The notes beneath the pieces were generated by a model, which was not told the origin of the DNA, did no database searches, and saw only the letters and a program-made list of their open reading frames with translations. This document shows, in pieces, positions 48,482 through 56,995 of a DNA stretch of 64,000 nt (position 1 is its first letter; each line of letters begins with the position of its first letter). Origin of the DNA: Shinella lacus (GTDB taxonomy: Bacteria > Pseudomonadota > Alphaproteobacteria > Rhizobiales > Rhizobiaceae); the NCBI RefSeq assembly GCF_010994755.1, contig NZ_WHSB02000008.1, forward strand, positions 247,512 through 311,511. Reading direction: 5' to 3'. The position numbers and the translations under genes were made by a program.

Positions 48482-49720
48482 TTATTGCCCGCGCATTGCG
48501 AGCGCCTGCACAACATCAAGCAGCACATTGGCACCCGCGATCAGATCTGCATCAGGGGTGTATTCCTTCGGATTGTGGCTAATCCCCGCCTGACTAGGTA
48601 CGAAGATCATCGCTGAAGGAGCGATGCGGGCAATCATCTGTGCGTCATGGCCTGCGCCAGATGTCATTCGTCTGGTCGTCAAACCTCGGCTGGCCGCTGC
48701 GGTTTCGATCTTCGTAACGATGCCGTCGTCGAATTTTACCGGTTCAAACCTAGCCATACGCTCTACATCAATTGTGACTGATTCCTCTTGTCCAAGAATC
48801 TCCAAAAATGCCGCGAGCGCAGCTTCTTCCTGTTGTAGGCGATCCTCGTCTGGATCTCGTAGATCGATTGTGAATGTTGCACGCGAGGGAATGACGTTGA
48901 TCGCGTTAGGTGCAAACTGCATGCATCCTACAGTCGCAACGGTCGGTGTGTTAGAGGCCTTGGCTCGATCGCGGAGGAATGTCACTACCCGCGCGGCGGC
49001 GTAACCTGCGTCGCGTCGCATCGATATTGGCGTTGTACCGGCATGGTTCGCATCCCCTGTAATGGTCACTTTTTGCCAGGAGATACCTTGAAGGTTTTCG
49101 ACCGCGCCGATCTGGATACCTTCTCGTTCAAGAACGGGCCCCTGCTCAATATGGAGTTCGATGTAGGCATGCGGCTTCAAAAAGCCGGGCTGCCTATCAC
49201 CGGCGTAACCGATGCGGGCTAGTTCTTCTCCCAAAATCGACCCGTCTGTACCGACCGTAGAGAGTGCATCCTCCACTTCCAGCCCACCGGAATAGACAAG
49301 CGAGCCCATCATGTCAGGTGCATAACGCACACCTTCTTCGTTGGTGAATGCTGCAACTACGATCGGGCGCGATGGCAACAGGCCAGCTTCTTTCAGGGTC
49401 ACAATAACTTCGAGACCTGCGAGTACACCATAGCATCCGTCGAAAATGCCGGCGTTTATGACGGTGTCGATATGAGAGCCCAAAAGGATGGGCTCGCCGT
49501 CAGACCCTTCAGATTTCCATATTCCAAACACGTTACCGATTCGATCGATTGCAACGTCTAAACCTGACGCTCTCGCCCACGTTACGAACTGATCGCGACC
49601 CAGCTTTTCCGTATCGGATGCGGCCAGTCTGATGAGTTGCCCGTCGATACCACGACCTATCTCGCCGAGACTTCTGATACGACCGAGCAACCGCTCGCTA
49701 TCAATCGAAATGCTGCTCAC
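48482..49720 (-). CDS. Zn-dependent M20 amidase (allantoate/N-carbamoyl amino acid hydrolase type)
   Basis: 412 residues from the GTG at 49720, which follows GGAGAG by seven bases and gives the family's usual length; an ATG at 49843 would add 41 residues without conserved pattern. LLGSHIDTVINAGIFDGCYGVLAGL, AFTNEEGVRYAP, ELHIEQGPVLE, and SGAGHDAQMIARIAP hold metal ligands and active-site residues. Members cleave N-carbamoyl, ureido or formyl groups from amino acids. It is the last catabolic gene before traH. Confidence 0.88.
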   Translation of the reverse strand: MSSISIDSERLLGRIRSLGEIGRGIDGQLIRLAASDTEKLGRDQFVTWARASGLDVAIDRIGNVFGIWKSEGSDGEPILLGSHIDTVINAGIFDGCYGVLAGLEVIVTLKEAGLLPSRPIVVAAFTNEEGVRYAPDMMGSLVYSGGLEVEDALSTVGTDGSILGEELARIGYAGDRQPGFLKPHAYIELHIEQGPVLEREGIQIGAVENLQGISWQKVTITGDANHAGTTPISMRRDAGYAAARVVTFLRDRAKASNTPTVATVGCMQFAPNAINVIPSRATFTIDLRDPDEDRLQQEEAALAAFLEILGQEESVTIDVERMARFEPVKFDDGIVTKIETAAASRGLTTRRMTSGAGHDAQMIARIAPSAMIFVPSQAGISHNPKEYTPDADLIAGANVLLDVVQALAMRGQ

Positions 49721-49941
49721 GTGCTCACTCTCCGTTGCAAAATGCGAATATGCGACGGGAGGATAGTGCAGAACACGATTTATTTGCGCTCGTAAATAGC
49801 TTGGATCTTGCAACTTTGTATCTTCCTCGCGACGCGTTTTCATCCAATTTTGCTTTATGGATTTTTTCAGTTTCCGTCGCGATGTCCGATTTGTGCCTGT
49901 GAAATAAGTGCTCGGCCCGTCCGGGCTAACGACAGGAGGAC

Positions 49942-50175
49942 ATGCCCATGGTTCCCTGGAAGCCGCCATTGCGGATTACATTCGGCAAGGCAATAACTAG
50001 GCTCTTATCCGGTGGTTTGGCGGCTGGCAGCGGGGTCTGGGGCGCGACTGCGAAACCCGACGGGCTGTCGGTCTCCCTGCAATGGGCAGCCGTCGCTCAC
50101 TTGGTGACTGCAGTTATCGGCTTCATCGTACCTGTCCAGCTGAGCGCTGATGGCGATCAGGAAGGTATTGATTAA
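49942..50175 (+). CDS. Possible small membrane protein
   Basis: 77 residues behind an excellent ribosome site (CAGGAGGA, six bases before ATG 49942). The second half has a hydrophobic stretch (LQWAAVAHLVTAVIGFIVPVQL) that could span the membrane. No family recognised. Divergent from the M20 gene. Confidence 0.5.
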   Translation: MPMVPWKPPLRITFGKAITRLLSGGLAAGSGVWGATAKPDGLSVSLQWAAVAHLVTAVIGFIVPVQLSADGDQEGID

Positions 50176-50574
50176 GAAGCACCTGACCTGGTACTAGATA
50201 TCCAGCCGCGTAGCGGACCCGTCGCATCGAAAACCACATATTCGATTGAAGAGACCGACATTGACGCCTTCCTTATCCAGATGCTTCAGCGTCGATAGGC
50301 AATCGCGCGTGCCGGCGCGTGTGACTGGATCTTACAGCGCGATCTTCAACATCATTCGAGATGGACTGAAACTTTACGGACACCGACCTGGATGGACTAT
50401 CTACGAATGAACCACCGCTTATCGCCGGCGGACCAGGAAATCGCCCGTGCTCTTGCAGCCTTACATCAAGGGGAGACGCGGCCCCAAACCGAGTTAGCGA
50501 TCGAGCGCCCAGCCCGGCGCGGTCTCGCGTCCAGCCTATAGCGAGGATGTAGCGTTGAGGTACGGCTCGCGTGA
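50176..50574. other. Gap between small ORF and traH
   Basis: 399 bases. Contains only a 44-codon frame (50407-50541) with plausible composition; otherwise nothing recognised. This gap marks the right edge of the catabolic block against the transfer region. Confidence 0.4.
50407..50541 (+). CDS. Possible 44-residue protein or remnant
   Basis: Begins ATG at 50407 and reads NHRLSPADQEIARALAALHQ, a natural-looking helical segment, but has no ribosome site and no family match that I recognise. It may be the remains of a longer gene. Confidence 0.25.
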   Translation: MNHRLSPADQEIARALAALHQGETRPQTELAIERPARRGLASSL

Positions 50575-51183
50575 TCATCGCCAACCAATGCGTGAAAGAT
50601 CGATCCGAATGTCAGCTGATCCCGACTTCGCTTGATTTGTCCGATCGCTGTCCGATCTGCCGCCATCGACGCCATCATCAGCGATGGCTTCCTTTGCCTC
50701 ATGACGCGGAACGGTTACGCTCCCGTCTGGATCTTCCGCCTGAAACACCCCGACACCTTCAAATTCACCGGTCTTCCAGGCATAGACAGCGTCCTCGAAT
50801 ATCTGCGGGAACACGTCTTCGTTCGTCGGGTTGCCATACCATTTGGCAACGATCCGCAGGACCTTGGCGAACATCCGCGTGCCTATGCGCAGGTTCTCGC
50901 ACGGCTCGACGAGGTCAGCCTTGATCTCGGACGCCTCCTTGACGCCGATGCCAGCCGGAAACTGCGTGAGGCCGACCCGCACGACGGCCTTGCCGACGTT
51001 GTCGCGGATCAGCGCCAGCGCTTCCTCAGCATATTGCGGTTTTGGCACCAGGATCAGCCTGCCGCCGGATTTTACGGTGACGGCGAGGGGATCGGTGCTG
51101 CCGACGGATTGGACGAACTGTTCGACGATCACCGGCTTCAGGGATGGATCGGCGCATTGTTGGATCAAGGCGGCGTCGAGCAT
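50575..51183 (-). CDS. traH: TraH, conjugal transfer protein of the traAFBH operon
   Basis: 202 residues from ATG 51183, which follows AAAGGAG. Last gene of the Ti-type traA-traF-traB-traH unit. The N-terminus (ALIQQCADPSLKPVIVEQFV) is typical of the TraH protein of rhizobial plasmids, also found as a cryptic murein-hydrolase-associated protein; exact function is not established. traB ends 13 bases upstream. Confidence 0.82.
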   Translation of the reverse strand: MLDAALIQQCADPSLKPVIVEQFVQSVGSTDPLAVTVKSGGRLILVPKPQYAEEALALIRDNVGKAVVRVGLTQFPAGIGVKEASEIKADLVEPCENLRIGTRMFAKVLRIVAKWYGNPTNEDVFPQIFEDAVYAWKTGEFEGVGVFQAEDPDGSVTVPRHEAKEAIADDGVDGGRSDSDRTNQAKSGSADIRIDLSRIGWR

Positions 51184-51196
51184 GATCGCTCCTTTG

Positions 51197-52360
51197 TCAG
51201 GTGTTGAAGGATAGGAAGAGCGGTTTGGCAAAGAGACGCGCCCAGGCGGTGACGCTGGCGCGCTGGATATCGACGATAGAGGTGCCGTCGGTCCACCACC
51301 CATTGCCGACGGCGACGATGAGATCCGGATCATGCAGCATCGACTGCAGCACCGGCCAGACCAGCAGCTGCTCGTAGCAAATGAGCGGCGCGATTATTTT
51401 GCCGTTAAGCTCGATGACGGGATCGGCGAAGAAATCGGCACGCGCACCGCCCGATTGACCGAACCAGGCGCGCCAGGGCTGCCACATCGATCCTGGAACC
51501 GGCATGCGTTCGCGATAGAGGATACGACCGCCCTGAGTCGTGAGGGCGACCAGCACATTGTCATAGCCATCAAGGGTCATTTCCGACGCGCCGGCGATGA
51601 CTGTTGCCGTCGTCCCGGAGAGAGCCGACGCCCAAAGCCGCTCGACGGTTGGCGTCCAGTTCCCGAGCGCGCTTTCCGGCAAGACAATGACCCCGCCATC
51701 CTGCTGGATGTGTTCATGTGCGGTCGCGATCAGAGCGCGATGCCGCTGTAGGCCAGTGTCCCGACCAAGCGAAGCGCCGAGATGGAGGTCGACACCGCGC
51801 CAGCCGTCAGCTAGATTCGGCCCGGTCCAGGTCGCGGCGGACCAGAGCCACAGGCTCGATAGCACCAGAATGGCAGCCGGCCAGACGCGGGTTACGAGAC
51901 CAATCAGGCCGGCTGTCATCGCTGAGACACCCCACCAGCCCCAGCCTGGAAAGAGAATACCAGCCGCCGTGATCGGATGCGCCCATCCGGTGATCCCGAA
52001 GGGCGGAAGGGCCATCAGCGCGGATGCAACCAGGTAGGCGACCGGTCGGTAACGCACATTGCTCGTCCAAAGCACAGCATGCACGACGACAAAGCTCGAG
52101 GATGCAATGAGCCAGAGAGCAAGTCCGGGCGTGAGATCCGATTGGTAGAAGGTCGCGACCCCCTGCGGCAGTCCGCGTGATGCGGCGAGAAAGTAACTCG
52201 CGGCGACCACACCCGCTCCCGCTCTGCCCGGCGCTAGCGACCAGAGAACCGGAAACGCGAGGGCGACGGGAAGAAGAAGCGGATTGCCGCTCCAGCCGAC
52301 CCACCCGGTGCCAAGCGACAATCCGGCGAGCGCGACGATCAGGATCGGTTTAAGGCGCAT
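51197..52360 (-). CDS. traB: TraB, membrane protein with nitrilase-like domain
   Basis: 387 residues. Several membrane segments in the first half, then a carbon-nitrogen hydrolase-like domain with IVLPESALGNW (glutamate), YRERMPVPGS and ICYEQLLVWP (cysteine), resembling the catalytic half of apolipoprotein N-acyltransferase. TraB of Ti plasmids raises transfer efficiency. The usual lysine position reads as arginine, so catalysis is uncertain. ATG 52360 overlaps the traF stop by 11 bases. Confidence 0.87.
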   Translation of the reverse strand: MRLKPILIVALAGLSLGTGWVGWSGNPLLLPVALAFPVLWSLAPGRAGAGVVAASYFLAASRGLPQGVATFYQSDLTPGLALWLIASSSFVVVHAVLWTSNVRYRPVAYLVASALMALPPFGITGWAHPITAAGILFPGWGWWGVSAMTAGLIGLVTRVWPAAILVLSSLWLWSAATWTGPNLADGWRGVDLHLGASLGRDTGLQRHRALIATAHEHIQQDGGVIVLPESALGNWTPTVERLWASALSGTTATVIAGASEMTLDGYDNVLVALTTQGGRILYRERMPVPGSMWQPWRAWFGQSGGARADFFADPVIELNGKIIAPLICYEQLLVWPVLQSMLHDPDLIVAVGNGWWTDGTSIVDIQRASVTAWARLFAKPLFLSFNT

Positions 52361-52916
52361 AGGTCCAGACCTCCTCGGCAAGACCGAGCATGCCCGATAC
52401 GGGGACCGGCCCGAAATAGCGTGAGTCAAAGGAACCGGCAAAACCCGAATGCAGAAACACGTGACCCGCCGGGATCATGCCGGACGCAGCGCTCGAAATC
52501 GCCCGCCCCTCACCATCCCGCTCGATCACTTCGGATAGCGGGACAGGCTGCCCATTGATGCGGACATCGCGACCGATATCCGCTCGCTGACCTTCGACAC
52601 CAACGACCGTCTTGATGAGCGGCGCAACGCCCGAGGGGCAGAGCCCTCGGCGCAAATATCCTCGCTCGCGCGAGCCACGCATCGCCTCCGTGGTGGGCGG
52701 GCAGATAAACACGACGTCACCGACCTGGACCGGCCGCTTGAGCGGAAGGATGCGCCAGAGACCCAGAGGCTCGCTCGGCGTCAGGTTTACGCGCAAACCG
52801 CCGGCCCAGCCTGATGCCATAAGCGCAATGGTCGCCAGAGCCGATGCGACAATGATGGTGCCGGCCACGCGGCGTTGACGGCGCGATCGCCCGATCGTCG
52901 GCATGGTGCTGGTCAT
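52350..52916 (-). CDS. traF: TraF, signal-peptidase-like protease (S26)
   Basis: 188 residues with one membrane helix (about 18-38). The serine in LTPSEPLGLW and lysine in PLIKTVVGVEG form the Ser-Lys pair of the S26 family. In IncP and Ti systems TraF matures and circularises the TrbC pilin. TrbC would be encoded upstream of trbE, outside the window. Start overlaps the traA stop (ATGA). Confidence 0.92.
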   Translation of the reverse strand: MTSTMPTIGRSRRQRRVAGTIIVASALATIALMASGWAGGLRVNLTPSEPLGLWRILPLKRPVQVGDVVFICPPTTEAMRGSRERGYLRRGLCPSGVAPLIKTVVGVEGQRADIGRDVRINGQPVPLSEVIERDGEGRAISSAASGMIPAGHVFLHSGFAGSFDSRYFGPVPVSGMLGLAEEVWTYAP

Positions 52917-55900
52917 TTCAGGGAGAGACCTTTCGTCTGGCTCTGCCGCAGCGTCTGCGCCTGCTTCAGGCCCTCGACGGCACGCTCATGCGCGGCCAGC
53001 TGCTGAACGGTTCGCATCGACTGCCAGGCGCTTTGCACTTCGCTTCTTTGCGCAGGCGTCATGCCGGAGGTGACGGTTTTAAAGCTCTCGCCGGACGTCT
53101 CCTTGGCGGCGATCCCGAGAAACGTCCGCTCACCGAACCGCTCAGAGACAGCGCGGGCAAACCCTTCCAGTTCTGCCTTCACCATCTTGTCGGCAAGCGC
53201 ATATTCGAGGCCGGACGGCAGGTCGTTGCGATCGATGGCATCGCGGACTTTTTCCAGCGTCTGCTTTGCCATCGACGACAGAGCCGGAATGTCGACCGAC
53301 ACCTTGAGACGCTTTGTTCGCTCCTCGGCCTCATGCTTGTGTTCGGCCTCGCTGCGGGCTTGCAGATAGCGCTCGATATTGCGGGCAAGTGCCGGCGCGT
53401 TGACAACCGCGGTATCGCGCGCCTGCTTGTCGGCCTTACTGGCAAACATGCCGGTCTTGCCATTCAGCGCGCCGAAGCTTTCGGGCTGGCTCGTGATCGT
53501 CGAGAGCGTTGCCTTGGCCTTTCCGGCATCCTTCAGCATCGTATCGACGTCGATCGCCTTGAAGGCGGCTTGCGGGTCGGCATAGACAATATGGAAGCGT
53601 GTCGTGACATCCTGCCAATGCTTTTTGAGGCCGGGATCGGCGCTAAGCCGGTCCTCGACGCTATGCTCCAGCGATTTCGGAAACGTCGTGATGCCCGATA
53701 CCATCGGCTTCATCTCCTTCAGTGTGTTTGATGCAGATTGGCGCGTCGTGCTCGCCAAACCGATCTTTCCGGCAATCGCCCGTAGGCGGGCGCCAAGATC
53801 GGCCAGTCTGCCCTTTTGCCGCACGGTCCATTCGAGGCGATCGCGAACGATGGTGCGTGCGACCTGGACGAGGTGGAGACCACGCGCGTCGGCAAAGCGA
53901 AGGGCGGCGCGATAGAAGGCGCCGTTCGCGTAGTCGAGCGTGGTCTCCTTGGCATTCTTGCGCGACAGGAGCTCGACCAGGCCGCCGGCCTTGGCAAACG
54001 ACCGTAACCCGTAATAGACGGCGAGATCCTCGCGATGCCGGGTCATGGCGACATAGGTGAGGTGGCGATCGAGCGATAGGGATGCCAGCACCTTCACCCG
54101 ATCGACGGTCGCGCCCTGCGACTTGTGGACCGTGGTCGCATAGCCATGATCGACATTGGCGTAGAACCGTTGCTCAACAACCACCTGGCGTCGATCATCG
54201 CCCGATCCGATCTCGGCGACGATCCGGCCAGGCGCTGCTTCGACGACCTTTGCCAGCATGCCGTTCTTGACGCCGATCGAGCCCTCGTTCTTGAGGAAAA
54301 CGATCTGATCGCCGGCCGCAAACTGCCGCATGCCGTCGGCAGTTTTGAAGGCTGAACCCGTACCGATGATGCCGCGCTCGATAAGGTTTGCCCGCGCCAG
54401 CGTGTTGAGCAGTCGAACATCGCGACGAAGATGCGCCAGGATCAGCGAGGACATGCTCGGATCATAATCGCGGCTCCAGTCCGCGATCAGATTTTTGATC
54501 GCGTCAGCCTTCAGTTCGGAGCCTCGCATCCGACCCTGATCCCGATAGGCCTCGACCGCCTTGGCGACATTGCCACGGGCAAGATCGAGCGACGCGTCGC
54601 GCATCCATTGCTGGCGCTGGCGATAGATGGTTTCGAGTTCGGCGTAACCGATGCGCTCGGCGATCGCCCGGAACGCCGCCCCGGCTTCGATCGGCTGGAG
54701 CTGCTCGGGGTCGCCGACCAGCACCAGCTTGGCGCCGGTCCTGACCGCGGTCTCGACGAACAGCGCCATCTGCCGTGACGACACCATGCCGGCCTCGTCG
54801 AGGACGAACACCGTCTTCTCGTCGAGCCGGTCACGCCCCTGTTCCCAGCGCCGTTGCCAGGACGACAAGGTGCGCGAGGAAATCCCCGCTTCCTTCTCCA
54901 GACCTTCGGCCGCCTTGCCGGCAAGAGCACCACCGACAACGCGATACCCGGCTGCTTCCCAGGCTTCGCGCGCCGCCTTCATCATCGTTGTCTTGCCGGC
55001 GCCGGCGCGCCCGACGACGGCGGCGATCCTGGTATCACCGACGACATGCTCGATCGCTGTCTTCTGCTCGTCGGAGAGCCGCCGATGTCGCTGGAACACC
55101 GCGTCGAGAAGCCCCGGGCGCACAGGCTGCGCGTTGCGACCATCGAGCCAAACCGCCTGATTGGCCATAACAGCTTCCAGCCGGATCATCTCGCGCGTCG
55201 TGTATTTCGCGGGGATGCGCTGGCCAGTCGAAAAGTCGATCCGGTCCTTGTCAAGCCGCAGCACATCGGGATGCCGCAGGATGCGCGCCATCAGGTTCTG
55301 GAAGAGTGCCGCGTCGTCGATATACCGATGCAGCACCTTGGCGATATCGGTGCTGTCGAAGACGCTCTTCTCTCGAGTGATGACGTCAAGCACCAAGGCG
55401 GGATTGCGTTGGATCCGCCTGGCATTTTCCGCCCGGCGCTCCTGCTGCAGCTCTATGCGCTCGAGCGAAAGGGAGGCCGCGGGATCGTCGGCCTTTCGCT
55501 CGATCGCCGTTGCGGCAACACCGACATGAACGGTCGGTGTCAGCGCAATCCCCTGCTTTTCGAAGGAACGGCCATCGATGCGCAGATCGAAGCCAGCTAG
55601 CGCCAGGTGCCGGTTCTGGGTCGCAAACCAGCCGTCGCGGAAGATGTTGAAGTCGTCAGTGCTGCCGGCCCAAAGCTCATAGACGATCTTGCCGGCATCG
55701 TTGCGCAGCGGGCTGCCATCCGGCCCCAGCACTGCGGTCTTCTTGGCGCCGAAACCGTCCTGCGTCAGCGGTCGCAGCGTCGTCATCAAATGCACATGCG
55801 GATTGCCGGCTGCGTCGTGATAGACCCAGTCGGCCACCATGCCCTTGGCCGTGATATGCTCGGCGACGAAATCGCGCATCAACGCGATATTCTGCTCGGA

Positions 55901-56221
55901 CGTCAGCTCGATCGGCAAGGCGATGGTGACGTCCTTGGCCAGCTGGGCGTCGGAGCGCTTCTCGAAATCCTCGACGCGGTTCCAGAACGCCTCCGAGGCG
56001 CCCGCGACCGACCGGTCGGCGATCAGCGATCGCAGCCAGTCCGGCGCGTCGGCGGGGACGACGAACTCCTCATGCAGCAGACCCTGCTTGCGGGAATAGT
56101 CGATGGTGCGGGCTTCGCGCTCGAACTCCATTTTCGCGCAATGACGGTAGGCCGCCGACAGCACGGCGCTGCGGCCGGAGCCACGGGCAACGATGCTGAC
56201 GGAGAAATGCGGGACGGCCAC
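52913..56221 (-). CDS. traA: TraA relaxase-helicase
   Basis: 1,102 residues. N-terminal MobA/MobL (Q-type) relaxase (HFSVSIVARGSGRSAVLSAA; three-His site in GNPHVHLMTT), a RecD/TrwC-like helicase with Walker A VVGRAGAGKTTMMK and Walker B FVLDEAGMVS, and a helical C-terminus. It nicks at oriT, stays bound to the 5' end and unwinds the plasmid. The GTG at 56221 is chosen because conserved sequence starts there and the length fits Ti TraA; the frame stays open to 56464 but that part overlaps oriT. Confidence 0.93.
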   Translation of the reverse strand: MAVPHFSVSIVARGSGRSAVLSAAYRHCAKMEFEREARTIDYSRKQGLLHEEFVVPADAPDWLRSLIADRSVAGASEAFWNRVEDFEKRSDAQLAKDVTIALPIELTSEQNIALMRDFVAEHITAKGMVADWVYHDAAGNPHVHLMTTLRPLTQDGFGAKKTAVLGPDGSPLRNDAGKIVYELWAGSTDDFNIFRDGWFATQNRHLALAGFDLRIDGRSFEKQGIALTPTVHVGVAATAIERKADDPAASLSLERIELQQERRAENARRIQRNPALVLDVITREKSVFDSTDIAKVLHRYIDDAALFQNLMARILRHPDVLRLDKDRIDFSTGQRIPAKYTTREMIRLEAVMANQAVWLDGRNAQPVRPGLLDAVFQRHRRLSDEQKTAIEHVVGDTRIAAVVGRAGAGKTTMMKAAREAWEAAGYRVVGGALAGKAAEGLEKEAGISSRTLSSWQRRWEQGRDRLDEKTVFVLDEAGMVSSRQMALFVETAVRTGAKLVLVGDPEQLQPIEAGAAFRAIAERIGYAELETIYRQRQQWMRDASLDLARGNVAKAVEAYRDQGRMRGSELKADAIKNLIADWSRDYDPSMSSLILAHLRRDVRLLNTLARANLIERGIIGTGSAFKTADGMRQFAAGDQIVFLKNEGSIGVKNGMLAKVVEAAPGRIVAEIGSGDDRRQVVVEQRFYANVDHGYATTVHKSQGATVDRVKVLASLSLDRHLTYVAMTRHREDLAVYYGLRSFAKAGGLVELLSRKNAKETTLDYANGAFYRAALRFADARGLHLVQVARTIVRDRLEWTVRQKGRLADLGARLRAIAGKIGLASTTRQSASNTLKEMKPMVSGITTFPKSLEHSVEDRLSADPGLKKHWQDVTTRFHIVYADPQAAFKAIDVDTMLKDAGKAKATLSTITSQPESFGALNGKTGMFASKADKQARDTAVVNAPALARNIERYLQARSEAEHKHEAEERTKRLKVSVDIPALSSMAKQTLEKVRDAIDRNDLPSGLEYALADKMVKAELEGFARAVSERFGERTFLGIAAKETSGESFKTVTSGMTPAQRSEVQSAWQSMRTVQQLAAHERAVEGLKQAQTLRQSQTKGLSLK

Positions 56222-56303
56222 GATACTTGCGCGCTCCAATTCGCGAATGGTTTCAACCTGTTCGAAGAGGGATACGGCCCCGCCAGGGTCCCCAAAAGCA
56301 GGG

Positions 56304-56334
56304 CGTCGCATCAGCGACGTATAATTGCGCCCTT
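56304..56334. other. oriT: oriT (hairpin and Q-type nic core)
   Basis: Perfect six-base stem CGTCGC/GCGACG with loop ATCA (56304-56319) lies directly before ATAATTGCGCCCTT (56321-56334). The latter is close to the RSF1010/Ti nic core (TAAGTGCGCCCT). Placement between divergent traA and traC agrees with Ti plasmids. The nick is expected within or just beside GCGCCCT. Confidence 0.85.
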
Positions 56335-56404
56335 GGAAGCCGTCCTTCGAACGGCCGGGATCATTCACCAAAGCATCACCGTTGGCGATTGTAGGATTCA
56401 CAGT

Positions 56405-56419
56405 AGTGCGTGCCGCACC
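56405..56419. promoter_or_regulatory. Candidate degenerate tra box
   Basis: GTGCG-TGC-CGCAC (56406-56418) is a dyad with the GTGC/GCAC core of TraR boxes, but the arms are one base closer than in the 18-base consensus. It lies about 60 bases before traC, a reasonable activator position. It may be a variant TraR site or coincidence. Confidence 0.35.
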
Positions 56420-56478
56420 TGATCCTGAAATCCTCTGGCTCGAAAGACTATTCTTTCTCGCCATAGGAGATCAGACGC

Positions 56479-56775
56479 ATGAAGAAGCCTTCCTCGAAAA
56501 TCCGCGAAGAGATCGCCAAGCTGCAGGATCAGCTGCGCCAGGCCGAAACGCGTGAGGCCGAGCGCATCGGACGGATCGCGCTGAAGGCCGGCCTTGGTGA
56601 GATCGAAATCGACGAGGCCGAGTTGCAGGCAGCCTTCGAGGACCTGACCAAGCGGTTTCGCGGGGGGAAGGCTGGTTCGAACGGGAAAGGAAAGGGAATT
56701 CCAGGCGGCTCGGGGAGCGGCGAAGCGGCGTCGGACGCGTCTGGCGCGGCTCAGGGCAGCGGTGGCGAGGCTTGA
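56479..56775 (+). CDS. traC: TraC, oriT-processing accessory protein
   Basis: 98 residues: a charged helical first half ([22 protein letters not shown]) and a Gly/Ser/Ala-rich flexible tail. First gene of the traC-D-G unit next to oriT, as in Ti plasmids, where TraC is thought to help assemble the relaxosome. AGGAG lies 10 bases before the ATG. Confidence 0.88.
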   Translation: MKKPSSKIREEIAKLQDQLRQAETREAERIGRIALKAGLGEIEIDEAELQAAFEDLTKRFRGGKAGSNGKGKGIPGGSGSGEAASDASGAAQGSGGEA

Positions 56776-56779
56776 GCGG

Positions 56780-56995
56780 ATGAGCCGGAATGCTACATCC
56801 GATGCCCGCAAGCGCGACACGCGCGACAAGATCGCGCTTGGTGGCCTGATCGTCAAAGCCGGCCTGCGCTTTGAGAAACGCGCGCTTCTGCTGGGCGCGC
56901 TGATCGAGCTCAGCGACAGATTGAAAGCCAACGAGAACGAGCGAAGCCGGTTGACGGCGATCGGCGCGGAGGCCTTCGGCAATGACAGCGACTAG
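56780..56995 (+). CDS. traD: TraD, small conjugal transfer protein
   Basis: 71 residues, the same length as Ti Tra[20 protein letters not shown] is the family core; likely part of the relaxosome or coupling complex. ATG 56780 is four bases after the traC stop; a GTG at 56762 overlaps traC. It overlaps traG by 14 bases. Confidence 0.9.
   Translation: MSRNATSDARKRDTRDKIALGGLIVKAGLRFEKRALLLGALIELSDRLKANENERSRLTAIGAEAFGNDSD

Larger units (their letters stand above)
56222..56478. other. Divergent tra promoter and oriT region
   Basis: 257 bases between traA and traC. Carries the oriT hairpin and nic core (56304-56334), an inverted repeat resembling a lux/tra box (56405-56419) and the traC ribosome site (TAGGAG). 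On Ti plasmids both operons are activated by TraR from one site in this region. Confidence 0.8.

Noticed and set aside
56222..56464. N-terminal extension of TraA
   Set aside because: It covers oriT and has no relaxase pattern; conserved sequence starts at the GTG at 56221.
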